Positions 53,583-63,740 of a stretch of 64,000 bases of DNA are shown here, in pieces; positions within the stretch are counted from its first letter, which is position 1, and the number at the start of each line of letters is the position of its first letter. Origin of the DNA: Enterococcus haemoperoxidus ATCC BAA-382. GTDB lineage: Bacteria > Bacillota > Bacilli > Lactobacillales > Enterococcaceae. The notes beneath the pieces were generated by a model. It saw only the letters and a program-made list of their open reading frames with translations, searched no databases and was not told where the DNA came from. The stretch spans positions 372,001 through 436,000 of the forward strand of contig NZ_KE136480.1 in the NCBI RefSeq assembly GCF_000407165.1, given 5' to 3'. The position numbers were made by a program, and so were the translations under genes.

Positions 53583-54086
53583 TTATTTTTTCTTCAATTT
53601 TTTGATACCAATCACAAGTAAACAAAGAACCACTGCCGTAAGTGCGCCGATAGAATCCAGCATCACATCCTGAAATAGTGGTGTCCGACCACCTGTCAGC
53701 ATTTGATGGTATTCATCCAAACCAGCATAACCTGTTGCTGTAAGCCACGCAACAACACCAATTAAAAGCGGTTGTTTGATTCTCATATTTAATCCAATAA
53801 ACCAGCTACCACCTAATAAAAAGTATGTCCCAAAATGAGCACCTTTGCGAATAAAGAACTCCACAAATTTTGCATAACCTCGTGCTTGAATGCTTACTTC
53901 ACTTCCAGCATAGCTAAATGAGATGCCTTTCAATTGTTCCTTAAATGGATGATTACTCAATAACTTGTCCAACAATCCAACTTGAGATTGTAGTTCGTAT
54001 GTTTGAGAAGAACTATAAAATAAAACTGCCATAATTAAAAAGGCCAGAAATATATAGAAATTACTATTTTTCAACTGTTTTTTCAA
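53583..54086 (-). CDS. VanZ family membrane protein
   Basis: A 167-residue VanZ-like protein: an N-terminal TM (FYIFLAFLIMAVLFYSSS), the conserved FFIRKGAHFGTYFLLG motif, ATGYAGLDEYHQMLTGGRTP and the C-terminal DVMLDSIGALTAVVLCLLV. VanZ proteins are membrane proteins known from glycopeptide-resistance clusters, though most chromosomal homologues are general envelope proteins. No resistance genes are nearby. Start TTG 54086 is favoured by GAGGTGA at proper distance; TTG 54104 would put the ribosome binding site inside the gene. Confidence 0.85.
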   Translation of the reverse strand: MKKQLKNSNFYIFLAFLIMAVLFYSSSQTYELQSQVGLLDKLLSNHPFKEQLKGISFSYAGSEVSIQARGYAKFVEFFIRKGAHFGTYFLLGGSWFIGLNMRIKQPLLIGVVAWLTATGYAGLDEYHQMLTGGRTPLFQDVMLDSIGALTAVVLCLLVIGIKKLKKK

Positions 54087-54208
54087 TTTGTCACCTCGTT
54101 TCAATTACTATCATTATAGTAGTTTTTTATAATAAAATAAACAATCGCTCAATCTTTTTTTCTTATGATATACTAGAAGAAATAGAATTAAGAAAGAAGG
54201 AATCAGAT

Positions 54209-56014
54209 ATGACTTATTCGCTCGTTTGGGATTTAGATAGCATTTTCCCAGGAGGTAGCCACTCGGTACAATTGGAACAACGTTTAACAGAATTGAAAGA
54301 GCAAAGCCAAACATATCACCAATTGATTGAACAGTGGACACCAGAAAATGACACTGATTATCAAGAATTGCAACAAATCTTAACTTTACAAGGAACAATT
54401 TCTGATGGTTTTTCACAATGCAACAGCTTTATCAACGCATTAGCATCTGCAGATACAAAAGATAAGAAAGCTAAAATTTTGTCTGGTGACCTCTTTTCAT
54501 TATTACCTGCAATTCAGTTAGCAGAAACTATTTTCACTAAAAAATTGACAGAAATTTCTGATGAGCATTGGCAAACCTTAACAGCTTTACCTGCCTTTGA
54601 ATCGATTGCGTTTCGTTTAAATGAAATTCGTCGTGACGGTATGCAGCTATTATCCGAGCAGGAAGAGAACATTATCAATACATTATCTTTAGACGGTCTT
54701 AACGCTTGGAGTAGCCATTATGATACGATTGTGGCGAGTATTTCGATTCCATTCACAGAGGACGGTCAAACTATTTCACTTTCAGCTGGACAAGCTTTTA
54801 ATCGGATGATGAGTGATCCTAGCGCAGAGGTTCGTGCCCAACTATTCAAAGAATGGGAAAACGCTTGGAGTGAAAAAGCCCCCTTATTAGCAGACACTTT
54901 GAATCATTTAGATGGATTCCGTTTAAGTGAATACAAACTACATGGTGTGACTGATTTCTTAGAAAAACCATTGAACTATAACCGTATGCAAAAAGAAACC
55001 CTAGATGTCATGTGGGCAACGATTCAAAAAAATAAACAGCCCTTTATTGACTTTTTGACGCGTAAAGCACAATTATTCGGAAAAGAAAAAATGGACTGGC
55101 AAGATCAAGATGCACCAATCATTTTAGGCGATTTAAAAGAAAAAACATATAGCTTTGATGAAGCTGCAGAATTTATTTTAGAAAACTTTGAAAAATTTAG
55201 TCCAAAAATGGCGACATTTGCTAAAGATGCTTTTGAAAAAAGTTGGATCGAAGCAGAAGATCGTCCCGATAAACGCCCCGGCGGTTATTGTACTGAACTT
55301 CCTGAAACCAAAGAATCTAGAATTTTTATGACATTTGGAAACTCGATCAATGAAGTCGCAACCTTGGCTCATGAATTAGGTCATGCGTTCCATAGCAGCG
55401 TGATGTGGGATCTTCCAACTCTTGATCGAGAATATGCAATGAACGTCGCAGAAACAGCCAGCACGTTCGCAGAATTGATTGTTGCTGATGCGACCCTTAA
55501 AGAAGCAGAAACGCCTGAGGAGAAAATTAATTTATTAGATACTAAGATGCAAAATGCAATTGCGATGTTTATGAATATCCACTCTCGCTTCATTTTTGAA
55601 AATAGTTTTTATCAAGCTCGTCAAAAAGGGTTGCTTAGTGAAGATGAAATAACCGAATTGATGCTTGAAGCGCAAAAAGAAAGTTATCAAGATAGTTTAG
55701 GAACTTATCATCCTCATTTTTGGGCAAGCAAATTACATTTCTTTATTGATGATGTTCCATTTTATAATTTCCCTTACACATTTGGCTACTTGTTCAGTAT
55801 GGGGATTTATGCTTATGCAAATAAACAAGGTAGTGATTTCGAAGATCAATATATTGCCTTACTTCGTGATACTGCATCTATGACTTCAGAAGACTTAGCT
55901 AAAAAACATCTCGATGTTGATTTAACAAAACCTGATTTTTGGCAAGCTGGGATCGATCAAGTGATTAAAGATGTGAATGAGTTTATGGAATTGACAGAAG
56001 AGTATATTAAATAG
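54209..56014 (+). CDS. M3-family oligoendopeptidase (PepF-like)
   Basis: A 601-residue zinc peptidase of usual PepF/M3 length. The active site ATLAHELGHAFHSSV has HExxH with the later Glu in NVAETASTFAELIVAD. The N-terminal helical oligoendopeptidase domain (YSLVWDLDSIFPGGSHS) and the C-terminal FHFYTFGYLFS-like end (YNFPYTFGYLFSMGIYAYAN) agree. It degrades short peptides in the cytoplasm. AAGAAAGGAA lies before the ATG. It is monocistronic and ends at a terminator. Confidence 0.95.
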   Translation: MTYSLVWDLDSIFPGGSHSVQLEQRLTELKEQSQTYHQLIEQWTPENDTDYQELQQILTLQGTISDGFSQCNSFINALASADTKDKKAKILSGDLFSLLPAIQLAETIFTKKLTEISDEHWQTLTALPAFESIAFRLNEIRRDGMQLLSEQEENIINTLSLDGLNAWSSHYDTIVASISIPFTEDGQTISLSAGQAFNRMMSDPSAEVRAQLFKEWENAWSEKAPLLADTLNHLDGFRLSEYKLHGVTDFLEKPLNYNRMQKETLDVMWATIQKNKQPFIDFLTRKAQLFGKEKMDWQDQDAPIILGDLKEKTYSFDEAAEFILENFEKFSPKMATFAKDAFEKSWIEAEDRPDKRPGGYCTELPETKESRIFMTFGNSINEVATLAHELGHAFHSSVMWDLPTLDREYAMNVAETASTFAELIVADATLKEAETPEEKINLLDTKMQNAIAMFMNIHSRFIFENSFYQARQKGLLSEDEITELMLEAQKESYQDSLGTYHPHFWASKLHFFIDDVPFYNFPYTFGYLFSMGIYAYANKQGSDFEDQYIALLRDTASMTSEDLAKKHLDVDLTKPDFWQAGIDQVIKDVNEFMELTEEYIK

Positions 56015-56019
56015 TATTG

Positions 56020-56056
56020 AGAAGTTTCAACGGATTTTTCGTTGAAGCTTCTTTTT
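56020..56056 (+). terminator. Terminator of the oligoendopeptidase gene
   Basis: AGAAGTTTCAACG pairs with CGTTGAAGCTTCT with one mismatch, followed by TTTTT. Confidence 0.85.
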
Positions 56057-56072
56057 AGTTTGTATACAGAAA

Positions 56073-56098
56073 AAGAACCAGACAACTGTCTGGTTCTT
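56073..56098 (-). terminator. Terminator of the NlpC/P60 hydrolase gene
   Basis: AGAACCAGAC and GTCTGGTTCT form a perfect 10-bp stem; on the minus strand CTTTTTC follows. Confidence 0.85.
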
Positions 56099-56119
56099 AA
56101 ATTATTAAATTAAGTTTGA

Positions 56120-57430
56120 TTACATACGTACAGCGAAGCTTGGTGTAAATGAACCAACATTGCTGTATTCAACGCCTGTACTTTCATTTCCAGCGTGGAT
56201 ATAACCGCCACCACCTGTAGCAATTGCTACGTGGTAAGAAGCACCTGGGCTACCCCAGAAGTATAAATCTCCAGCTTGAGCTTCACCCACAGAGATACGT
56301 GTACCAGCACTTTCTTGTGCAACTGTATACCCACCGACATTACGGCCAGTTGATTGCATGAATGCGTAGTAGACTAAACCTGAACAGTCAAAGCTTCCTG
56401 GACCTTTAGCTCCCCAAACATATGGTTTACCAACTTGCGCTGCTGCAACAGAGATTGCAGAGCCACCAGTTGATGGTGGTAAAACTGGATCCGGAATCGG
56501 ATCTGGTTTGGGTTGTGGTTCAGGTTGTGGAGTTGGTGTAACTGCTCCGCCGCCTCCGCTATTATTAGCAGGAGGTGTTACAACACCTGAATTATTATTT
56601 TCTGTTGAACTACCTGTTGTTGATTCTTCAGTATTTGAAGATGAAGCAGTCGTTGTGCTTGGCGTTGTTGCTTTAGCCGTTTTAGCTTCTTCAGCTGCTT
56701 TTTTAGCATTAGCTGCTACTGCTTTTTCTTGTTCTGCAATACGTGCTTGTTCTGCAATAGCTGCTTCTTTTTCTTTTACTAAACCAGCTTTTTGATCTTC
56801 AGCAGTTGCTCGTTCAGCAGCTAATGTTGTTTGTAGTACATTCAAATCAGCTTCCGCTTTAACAAGATCGCCTTTTTGTGCTTCAAGTTCAACTTGGTTG
56901 TCTTGAAGTTCTTGTAATTTATTTTCATTTTCAGTTTTCTTAGTTTCAACTGCTTTTTTATCTTCTTGTTGTTGTTTCACTAAGTCGTTGTTGGCATTAA
57001 CGATTGTAGACATTGCAGTAACGCGAGTAATAGCATCAGAAACTGATTTTGCATTCAATAATGCATCCATGTAGCTTGTGCTGTTACCGTTAACTTGTAC
57101 GTCACGTGCTTGGTTTTGAATGGCCACTTCACGTTTTTCAATACGTTTTGTTAATTGTGAAATTTCTTTTTCTAAGTTAGAAGATGTTTTTCTTAATTTG
57201 CCTTGTTCAGCTAATAATGTTTCTGCTTTTTCGTTAATTGAAGCTACTTGATTTTGTACTGCTGCTACTTGGCTTTGAGCGTCTGCTTCTTGAGACTTCA
57301 ATCCTGAAATTGCTTGGTCTTTTTGTTGAATTTTAGAGTCCACTTCATCTGCTGATGAAACTAATGGTAAAGCTACAGATGTTAGGGTTAATGAGCAAAT
57401 CATTAGTAATGGTAATATACTTTTTTTCAA
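56120..57430 (-). CDS. SagA-like peptidoglycan hydrolase (coiled coil + NlpC/P60)
   Basis: A 436-residue secreted endopeptidase. Signal peptide (LPLLMICSLTLTSVALPLV), a PcsB-like coiled coil (about 30-240, including NSTSYMDALLNAKSVSDAIT), a low-complexity Ser/Thr/Pro linker, and the NlpC/P60 domain. The catalytic Cys is in FDCSGLVYYAF, His in ASYHVAIA and a third polar residue in YIHAGN. SagA-type enzymes cut crosslinked muropeptides during cell division, and SagA itself is a major secreted antigen in E. faecium. A paralogue with a different catalytic end follows upstream. Confidence 0.92.
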   Translation of the reverse strand: MKKSILPLLMICSLTLTSVALPLVSSADEVDSKIQQKDQAISGLKSQEADAQSQVAAVQNQVASINEKAETLLAEQGKLRKTSSNLEKEISQLTKRIEKREVAIQNQARDVQVNGNSTSYMDALLNAKSVSDAITRVTAMSTIVNANNDLVKQQQEDKKAVETKKTENENKLQELQDNQVELEAQKGDLVKAEADLNVLQTTLAAERATAEDQKAGLVKEKEAAIAEQARIAEQEKAVAANAKKAAEEAKTAKATTPSTTTASSSNTEESTTGSSTENNNSGVVTPPANNSGGGGAVTPTPQPEPQPKPDPIPDPVLPPSTGGSAISVAAAQVGKPYVWGAKGPGSFDCSGLVYYAFMQSTGRNVGGYTVAQESAGTRISVGEAQAGDLYFWGSPGASYHVAIATGGGGYIHAGNESTGVEYSNVGSFTPSFAVRM

Positions 57431-57663
57431 AATTCATTCCTCCGACTTTTTACTTATAATAAATTCATTCATCTTTTGAGTAATTTTCATTCTTATATTG
57501 ACAACGAAATCATTGTATCATAATCACATGTCATACATATAAAATTAATGTTACAGGAGTATTTCATTTTTGATAGTTCAAAATGACATCTGAATAATCA
57601 CCTATCATCTATAACACAACACTGATTCTCTTACCATACTTCAATAAATGATATATTACAAAT

Positions 57664-57709
57664 AATCCCCACCCACAAAATCTATTTGATTTTAGTCGGT
57701 AGGGATTTA
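57664..57709 (-). terminator. Weak terminator-like hairpin after CHAP hydrolase
   Basis: AAATCCCTACC pairs with GGTGGGGATT (minus strand) with mismatches; T run poor. The 293-bp spacer 57431-57723 otherwise holds the promoter region of the SagA-like gene. Confidence 0.4.
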
Positions 57710-57723
57710 ATTATTCTATTAGC

Positions 57724-59049
57724 TTATCCTGGAAAGCGCCATACAACGGCTCTAAAGTTTGCTGCATATGGGCTTGGTGTCCAACCAGTGGTTGTTGACA
57801 CATACCCGGAACCTGCTGGATTATTTGATTCAACGATCTGAACTGAACTGCCGTTGACACCAACGACTAGGACCGTGTGAACGCCGTCCAACCAAGCATC
57901 AGGGCTAAGAGCGTTTTCGTATTGAACAACGTCTCCAACTTGAACATCAGACCAAGACACTTGAACTGCTCCTGATTGAGTATATCCACTATGAGGACCA
58001 CCTGGTGAGAATCTAATGCCTGCTGCATTCAGCCAATTTTGTACAGCTACAATACACTCACCGCTTTGACCCCATCCGGTTGGATTTGTTTGGCCTACAG
58101 CATTCAAAGCAATTTGCGCTGCTTTTTTCTTTGCTGCTGACACGCCGCCAGTACCAATACTACTACCACCGCCAGCAGTACTGCCATTTGGTTTTTCTGA
58201 TACTAGTGTAGCTGGAGCTTCATTCGTTGTACCATTTTCTTCTACAACATTCATTTTTGCAAGCCCAGGATTTGCAGCCTGTGCTTCAGCAAGTTTTTTA
58301 GCTGCTTCAGCTTCAGCTTTTCTTTGTGCTTCGGCTTGTTTCGCTTGTTTTGCTTGTTCTTCTTCTAATTTCTTTTGAGCTGCAGCCTTTTGATCAACAT
58401 ACTCAGATTTCTTGTTTTCTTCTGTTGAGCGTTGTGCTTCTAACTCATTTTTAGCAATTTCTTGCTCAATTTTTAAAGTATTTAAAGATGCTTGTTTTTC
58501 ATTTAGTTCTTTTGTAGAAGTTTCTAAAACAGAAATTTGTGATTCTACTGTCTTTGTCTTTTTTTCTACGTCTTCTTTATCAGACGTTTGTCGTTCTAAT
58601 AAATCATTATTTGCATTAACCAGCGTTGTGATTCCTTGAACACGACTGATTGCATCAGAGATAGACTCGGAATTGATGATTACATCTAAATAACTAGTGC
58701 TTGTTCCACTTACTTGAACATCACGAGCTTGATTGCGCATTTGAACTTCTCTTTTTTGAATACGAACATTCAAATCAGAAATCTCACCATATAACTTTGT
58801 GATTTCTTCTTTAAGTGTTTTTTTCTTAGCTGTCAATTCATCAATTTTAGTAGCTGTCGTCAACATATCTGATTCAATTGCTGATAATTTAGACAAAGCC
58901 TCTGATTCTTTTGTTTTTAGTCCATTGATGATTTCATCTTGCTTTTCAATCTTGGTATCATAGTCATCTGCAACTGCAGCCATAGGCAAGGCAGCTGAAG
59001 TAAGCGTGATCGAACAAACCATCAACGCTGATAATATACTTTTTTTCAC
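57724..59049 (-). CDS. PcsB-like coiled-coil protein with CHAP hydrolase domain
   Basis: A 441-residue secreted protein. Signal peptide (SALMVCSITLTSAALPMA), a long coiled coil (about 30-240, with GTSTSYLDVIINSESISDAI resembling the 56120 gene), a Lys/Ala/Glu linker, then a C-terminal CHAP domain. Its catalytic Cys is in SGECIVAVQNW, His in DGVHTVLVVG and Glu/Asn in QIVESNN. CHAP domains act as amidase or endopeptidase on peptidoglycan. The shared N-terminus and different catalytic end mark it as a paralogue that was re-equipped. Its strand matches mreC/D but a terminator separates them. Confidence 0.88.
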   Translation of the reverse strand: MKKSILSALMVCSITLTSAALPMAAVADDYDTKIEKQDEIINGLKTKESEALSKLSAIESDMLTTATKIDELTAKKKTLKEEITKLYGEISDLNVRIQKREVQMRNQARDVQVSGTSTSYLDVIINSESISDAISRVQGITTLVNANNDLLERQTSDKEDVEKKTKTVESQISVLETSTKELNEKQASLNTLKIEQEIAKNELEAQRSTEENKKSEYVDQKAAAQKKLEEEQAKQAKQAEAQRKAEAEAAKKLAEAQAANPGLAKMNVVEENGTTNEAPATLVSEKPNGSTAGGGSSIGTGGVSAAKKKAAQIALNAVGQTNPTGWGQSGECIVAVQNWLNAAGIRFSPGGPHSGYTQSGAVQVSWSDVQVGDVVQYENALSPDAWLDGVHTVLVVGVNGSSVQIVESNNPAGSGYVSTTTGWTPSPYAANFRAVVWRFPG

Positions 59050-59281
59050 TCTTTATTCCTCCGGCATTTACTGTATGTATTTTATAAGTTCTGGGTATTA
59101 TTTCAGTTTTATTTTAATCTGACAACGTGCTAATTGTAACATAGCAGTATGACATACAGATAAAAGGCATATTACAAAATTGTTTCACTGAACTGAATTA
59201 AATAACACCAATAATCTTTCTGAAACCTTAAAAAATGGACTTTTCAATAATATCTCTTACAATATTTTGTCCATTTCCAAT

Positions 59282-59314
59282 AAAAAAAGACTATTCATTA
59301 GCGAATAGTCTTTT
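59282..59314 (-). terminator. Terminator overlapping the end of mreD
   Basis: AAAAGACTATTCG pairs with a CGAATAGTCTTTT-type arm; the TAG stop of mreD (59291-59293) is part of the stem. A run of seven T follows on the minus strand. Confidence 0.85.
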
Positions 59315-59815
59315 CATTGGATAAGAAAAAATAACAAATATCAACATATTAAAAAGTAGTGTTGGTCCTAAAACTTTTGTGATAAATAATAGCGGCGCCA
59401 CGTTTGATAGATGAAAAATAATTTGTAGCCCCATCGCAATCAGTTCATACGTAGTCACAAAAATAATCATCCCAAAAAAAGCCGTTAAAAGATTCGTATG
59501 AACCACTCGTTGAAACCGATACATCATCATAACAGTCGCTGCTAAAGCAACCGTATAGATCCCAATGATACCGATATAATAACTATCGCAAATCATTCCT
59601 AAAACCAGAGCTGTGATTAACAAATAGCGTTTAGACAGATTAGGGACTGCCATCAAAAATGCCAACAACATAAAGTGAGCATTTGGAAAATAGACGTTAT
59701 CTGTTACATTCCGTGCAGCTTGAGTTAATTGACCGTCGATCAGCATCAGTAAAAAGAAAACTATCGGCGCATAGTATCTAACATTTTCTTTTCGAATTAC
59801 TTGCATCACTTGCAT
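59291..59815 (-). CDS. mreD: Rod shape-determining protein MreD
   Basis: A 174-residue polytopic protein with five or so hydrophobic segments (YYAPIVFFLLMLIDGQLTQA, FMLLAFLMAVPNLSK, YYIGIIGIYTVALAATVMMM, LTAFFGMIIFVTTYEL, LLFNMLIFVIFSYPMKRLF), the expected MreD layout. It directly follows mreC (stop and start 2 bp apart). MreD works with MreC in the elongasome; in ovoid cocci this serves peripheral wall growth. A second ATG at 59806 is possible but 59815 keeps GGGGGAG closer. Confidence 0.9.
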   Translation of the reverse strand: MQVMQVIRKENVRYYAPIVFFLLMLIDGQLTQAARNVTDNVYFPNAHFMLLAFLMAVPNLSKRYLLITALVLGMICDSYYIGIIGIYTVALAATVMMMYRFQRVVHTNLLTAFFGMIIFVTTYELIAMGLQIIFHLSNVAPLLFITKVLGPTLLFNMLIFVIFSYPMKRLFANE

Positions 59816-59816
59816 C

Positions 59817-60677
59817 TTACTCCCCCGCTCCAGCTAGTCTCTTGATGATCGTCACAACGGGTATATTATACATTTCAGCGTACGGCTTAACATAAACTTC
59901 TCGATCTAAGCCATAGCTGTCTGGTTTAACTTTTTGAACCACACCGACTGGCAGATTCGCTGGAGAATTTTGTCCTAATCCAGATGTTTGAACAATGTCG
60001 CCTTCTTTGATATCCATATCTCCTACCAATTGACTGACGATCAATGTATTTTCTTTGTCATCATACTCCTTCAAAAGACCATATGAATCACCTTTTTCAG
60101 AATTGATTTGAACTGGAAAATGATTTGAATTCTGATTTTTAGATGTTAATAACTCAACTTTTGAAGACGTCGCATTTACTTCAACTACACGGCCGATCAG
60201 CCCTTTTTGAGCTAAGACAGCCATATTCGGTTCAATCCCATCATTTGAGCCTCGATCAACGATCAATAAGTCTTGCCACATATCAGGAGAACGAGAAACA
60301 ACTGTTGCCGTTACTTTTTCATAATTCCCTAATGTCTCATTCAATGAAAGTTCTTTTTTTAATGCTTCATTTTCTTTTTTTAAGTTATCGTTTTGGATAG
60401 AAAGTTCACCATATCCGTCAATTCTTTCTTTTAAGCGTTGATTTTCATCGTAGGTGTTAAAAAGCGTACTGATTGATGATACTCCACTACTGATTACTTT
60501 ACCTGGAAACGCAATAACTTTATCAACAAAACCTACGCTGTCGTTAACTGCTGATTGCCCAAGATTTGTTTTCCCACTATTTGCTCTGTGAGCTGCGGTA
60601 AAACTAATGACCGTAACCACAATGATCACGACGATCAGCGTGATAATTATATTTTTATTTGGATTAAATTTTTTCAC
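59817..60677 (-). CDS. mreC: Cell shape-determining protein MreC
   Basis: A 286-residue bitopic protein. The start is GTG 60677 (KKFNPNKNIIITLIVVIIVV) because GGGGTG lies 5 bases upstream and the preceding 20 in-frame residues are not family-like. A membrane segment at about 10-28 is followed by a coiled coil (DENQRLKERIDGYGELSI, ENEALKKELSLNETLG) and the beta-rich MreC core (VVSRSPDMWQDLLIVDRGSN, GLIGRVVEVNATSSKVELLT, DIVQTSGLGQNSPANLPVGV). It links the cytoskeleton to wall synthesis and is coupled with mreD. Confidence 0.93.
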   Translation of the reverse strand: MKKFNPNKNIIITLIVVIIVVTVISFTAAHRANSGKTNLGQSAVNDSVGFVDKVIAFPGKVISSGVSSISTLFNTYDENQRLKERIDGYGELSIQNDNLKKENEALKKELSLNETLGNYEKVTATVVSRSPDMWQDLLIVDRGSNDGIEPNMAVLAQKGLIGRVVEVNATSSKVELLTSKNQNSNHFPVQINSEKGDSYGLLKEYDDKENTLIVSQLVGDMDIKEGDIVQTSGLGQNSPANLPVGVVQKVKPDSYGLDREVYVKPYAEMYNIPVVTIIKRLAGAGE

Positions 60678-60792
60678 ATCGACACCCCGAATAATCTTTA
60701 GACTGATAGCAACAATTTTACCACTAATTAGAGGCAAACAAAAGAGCTGTGATGCGTCTTTATGTTTTTTTATTAAATAAAGTCATTTTCAC

Positions 60793-60828
60793 AAAAAAGC
60801 AGAGTAGGATGAACACCTTACTCTGCTT
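60793..60828 (-). terminator. Terminator between pnp and mreC
   Basis: GCAGAGTAAGG pairs with CCTACTCTGC (one mismatch region) followed by TTTTTT on the minus strand. It lies downstream of mreC's start region, between mreC and the pnp stop, and ends the pnp transcript. Confidence 0.85.
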
Positions 60829-60863
60829 CGTTTGAAAGTCATTTAATAGCAAAATTCCTTTGC

Positions 60864-62978
60864 TTATTTTTCTTTATTTTCTTCAGTCAACAACGCTTTG
60901 CGTGAAACATTTACACGACCTTGTTTGTCGATTTCAGTAACTTTTACAAGAACTTCATCCCCAAGTTTCACAATATCTTCAACGTTGTTTACACGTTCGT
61001 TCGCTAATTGAGAAATATGAACAAGCCCGTCTTTTCCTTTGATCAAGTTAACAAATGCGCCGAATTTTTCGATACGAACGACTTTACCAAGGTAAACTTG
61101 TCCAACTTCCACTTCTTTTGTCAACTCTTCAATGATCTTGATCGCTTTTTTGATCATATCAGCATCAGCAGAAGCAATACTTACATTACCTTCTTGATCG
61201 ATATCGATTTTCACGCCAGTTTCATCAATGATTCCATTGATTGTTTCTCCACCTTTGCCAATCACATCTTTGATTTTGGCAGGAGCGATTTGGATCATTT
61301 CGATTTTCGGTGCGTATTTGCTTAATTCTGGACGAGGTTCAGCTAATGTTGATGTCAACTCAGCAAGAATTTCCATACGTGCTTTTTTCGCTTGAGTTAA
61401 GGCTTCTGTCAAGATTTGTTCAGTGATCCCTTGGATTTTGATGTCCATTTGTAGTGCTGTAATTCCATCTTTTGTTCCAGCAACTTTAAAGTCCATGTCG
61501 CCTAGGTGATCTTCTAGTCCTTGGATATCTGTTAAAATTGTATAGTTTTCCCCATCACTGACAAGTCCCATTGCAATTCCGGCAACTGGTGCTTTAATTG
61601 GTACACCAGCATCCATCAATGCTAAGATTCCGGCACAGATACTTGCTTGTGATGAAGAACCATTTGATTCTAAAACTTCTGATACCACACGGATCATGTA
61701 TGGAAAATCAGCTTCATCAGGAATAATTTGCGCCATCGCACGTTCCCCTAAAGCACCATGACCGATTTCACGACGACCAGGTGACCCGGCACGGCCTGTT
61801 GAACCAACAGAGAATTGCGGGAAGTTATAATGATGAATGAAACGTTTGCTGTCTTCTACACCTAATCCATCAATGATTTGGTGTTCGCCAAGCGGTGCTA
61901 ATGTCACAACAGACAATGCTTGTGTTTGTCCACGAGTAAACAATCCAGAACCATGAACGCGTGGTAAAATGCCGACTTCTGAAGCTAACGGACGAATTTC
62001 GTCTAGTTTACGGCCATCAGGACGGATTTTATCGATCGTGATCAATTCACGAACCACATCTTTTTCAAGATCTTCAGCAATTTGTTTTACTTCTTTGGCT
62101 ACTTGCGTTTCATCTTCATGACCTGCAAATTTTTCAGCATACGCTTCTTTTAATTGGTCTTTTATTGCATCGATATTAACTTCACGAGCTAGTTTTTCTT
62201 CTGTCATAACCGCTTCTTTCATTGAAGCATAGTAAGCATCGAAGATTTCTTTTTTCAAGTCAGCATCAACTTGTAATAATTTGATTTCCATTTTTTCTTT
62301 ACCAACAGCGGCAACGATTTCTTCTTGGAAAGCAACTAGTTCTTTGATTGCATCAAAACCGAAAAGTAACGCGCCTAGCATATCTTCTTCTGATACTTCT
62401 TTGGCACCACTTTCAACCATGTTGATTGCTTTTTTCGTTCCTGCAACGGTTAATTCGATATCTGTTTTTTCAGATTGTTCTACTGTTGGATTTAGCACGT
62501 ATTCGCCATCTACACGACCTACATCAACACCTGCGATTGGTCCATCAAACGGAATATCTGAAATCGCTAATGCTAGAGATGAACCAAACATCGCAGCCAT
62601 TTCTGGTGTGCAGTCTTGTTCAACACTCATCACGGTATTTGTGATTTGAACTTCATTACGGAAGCCTTCAGCAAACATCGGACGGATTGGGCGGTCAATC
62701 AAACGAGCAGTTAATGTTGCACGTTCACTCGGACGACCTTCACGTTTGATGAATCCACCAGGGATTTTACCTACAGCGTACATTTTTTCTTCATAGTTGA
62801 CTGTTAATGGGAAGAAATCGAAATCTCTCGCATCTTTTGAAGCAACAGCGGCACTTAATACCACAGTCTCTCCATAACGAACTAATACTGCGCCATTTGC
62901 TTGTTTGGCTAATTGGCCAACTTCAACTTGTAATGGACGTCCGCCCCAAGTTGTTTTGAATACTTGTTTTTCTGACAT
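60864..62978 (-). CDS. pnp: Polynucleotide phosphorylase
   Basis: A 704-residue PNPase. Two RNase PH domains (about 10-210 and 310-540; [20 protein letters not shown] and [12 protein letters not shown]-like boxes, with [20 protein letters not shown]), then a KH domain ([20 protein letters not shown]) and an S1 domain ([20 protein letters not shown]). It degrades RNA 3' to 5' phosphorolytically as part of the degradosome. It lies downstream of rpsO on the same strand, the classic order. GAAGGAGAAG precedes the start. Confidence 0.97.
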   Translation of the reverse strand: MSEKQVFKTTWGGRPLQVEVGQLAKQANGAVLVRYGETVVLSAAVASKDARDFDFFPLTVNYEEKMYAVGKIPGGFIKREGRPSERATLTARLIDRPIRPMFAEGFRNEVQITNTVMSVEQDCTPEMAAMFGSSLALAISDIPFDGPIAGVDVGRVDGEYVLNPTVEQSEKTDIELTVAGTKKAINMVESGAKEVSEEDMLGALLFGFDAIKELVAFQEEIVAAVGKEKMEIKLLQVDADLKKEIFDAYYASMKEAVMTEEKLAREVNIDAIKDQLKEAYAEKFAGHEDETQVAKEVKQIAEDLEKDVVRELITIDKIRPDGRKLDEIRPLASEVGILPRVHGSGLFTRGQTQALSVVTLAPLGEHQIIDGLGVEDSKRFIHHYNFPQFSVGSTGRAGSPGRREIGHGALGERAMAQIIPDEADFPYMIRVVSEVLESNGSSSQASICAGILALMDAGVPIKAPVAGIAMGLVSDGENYTILTDIQGLEDHLGDMDFKVAGTKDGITALQMDIKIQGITEQILTEALTQAKKARMEILAELTSTLAEPRPELSKYAPKIEMIQIAPAKIKDVIGKGGETINGIIDETGVKIDIDQEGNVSIASADADMIKKAIKIIEELTKEVEVGQVYLGKVVRIEKFGAFVNLIKGKDGLVHISQLANERVNNVEDIVKLGDEVLVKVTEIDKQGRVNVSRKALLTEENKEK

Positions 62979-63148
62979 ATATCTCTTCTCCTTCGATTCT
63001 TCGGAAAAGTTAGACTACTACTAAACAAATGAAAAGATTCAAAAAAATTGAGTCCTTTTATTTGGTTAGTAGATTCATTCAAACTTTCCAAAGATGATGA
63101 TTTTTTAGTATTTTACGGATGACTAAACCTTCGCTTTTAAATAAGCTA

Positions 63149-63179
63149 AAAAGCGAGGTTCATTACGAATCTCGCTTTT
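63149..63179 (-). terminator. Terminator of rpsO
   Basis: AAAAGCGAG pairs with CTCGCTTTT around a 13-base loop, followed by T on the minus strand; classic rpsO-pnp intergenic terminator. Confidence 0.85.
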
Positions 63180-63189
63180 CCTTTTTTGA

Positions 63190-63459
63190 TTAACGACGTA
63201 ATCCTAAACGTTGGATCAATTCGCGGTAACGTTGGATGTCAGTTTTACGTAAGTAAGCTAACAAGTTACGACGATGTCCAATTTTTTTCATTAGTCCACG
63301 GTAAGAATGGTGATCTTTTTTGTGAACGCGAGCGTGTTCATTCAAGTGATTGATATCAGCAGTTAATACAGCGATCTGTACTTCTGGTGAACCAGTATCT
63401 CCTTCATGACGAGCGTATTCGCTAATGATTTCGTTTTTCTTTTCTTTTGACATTGCCAT
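63190..63459 (-). CDS. rpsO: 30S ribosomal protein S15
   Basis: An 89-residue ribosomal protein of normal length. [20 protein letters not shown], the [15 protein letters not shown]-like patch ([20 protein letters not shown]) and [16 protein letters not shown] are universal S15 motifs. The start at 63459 is chosen because GAGGTG lies 6 bases before it and the usual opening [11 protein letters not shown] follows; the frame is open to 63525. It binds 16S rRNA early in assembly. pnp follows. Confidence 0.97.
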   Translation of the reverse strand: MAMSKEKKNEIISEYARHEGDTGSPEVQIAVLTADINHLNEHARVHKKDHHSYRGLMKKIGHRRNLLAYLRKTDIQRYRELIQRLGLRR

Positions 63460-63740
63460 GTTTTTCACCTCTTCTTTAATAGTCATCTTCCTACTGAGTA
63501 ATGCGTTGGTGATTCGCACAACCAAGTAAAAGACGGTATGTTTCCATACAGGTATACTTTACAGGAAATTTGTTAAAAATGCAAGACCAAGCACAATTTA
63601 CCCACTGTTTTTTGAACAATTTATCCCCATTATGCATGGTTTTGTGATAAACTGTATAGGCAAATAAATACATTGATGGAAAGATTTAGTTTCTAACTGA
63701 AACTGACCGAGACTTTTAAATATAAAGGAGGAATTATCCT

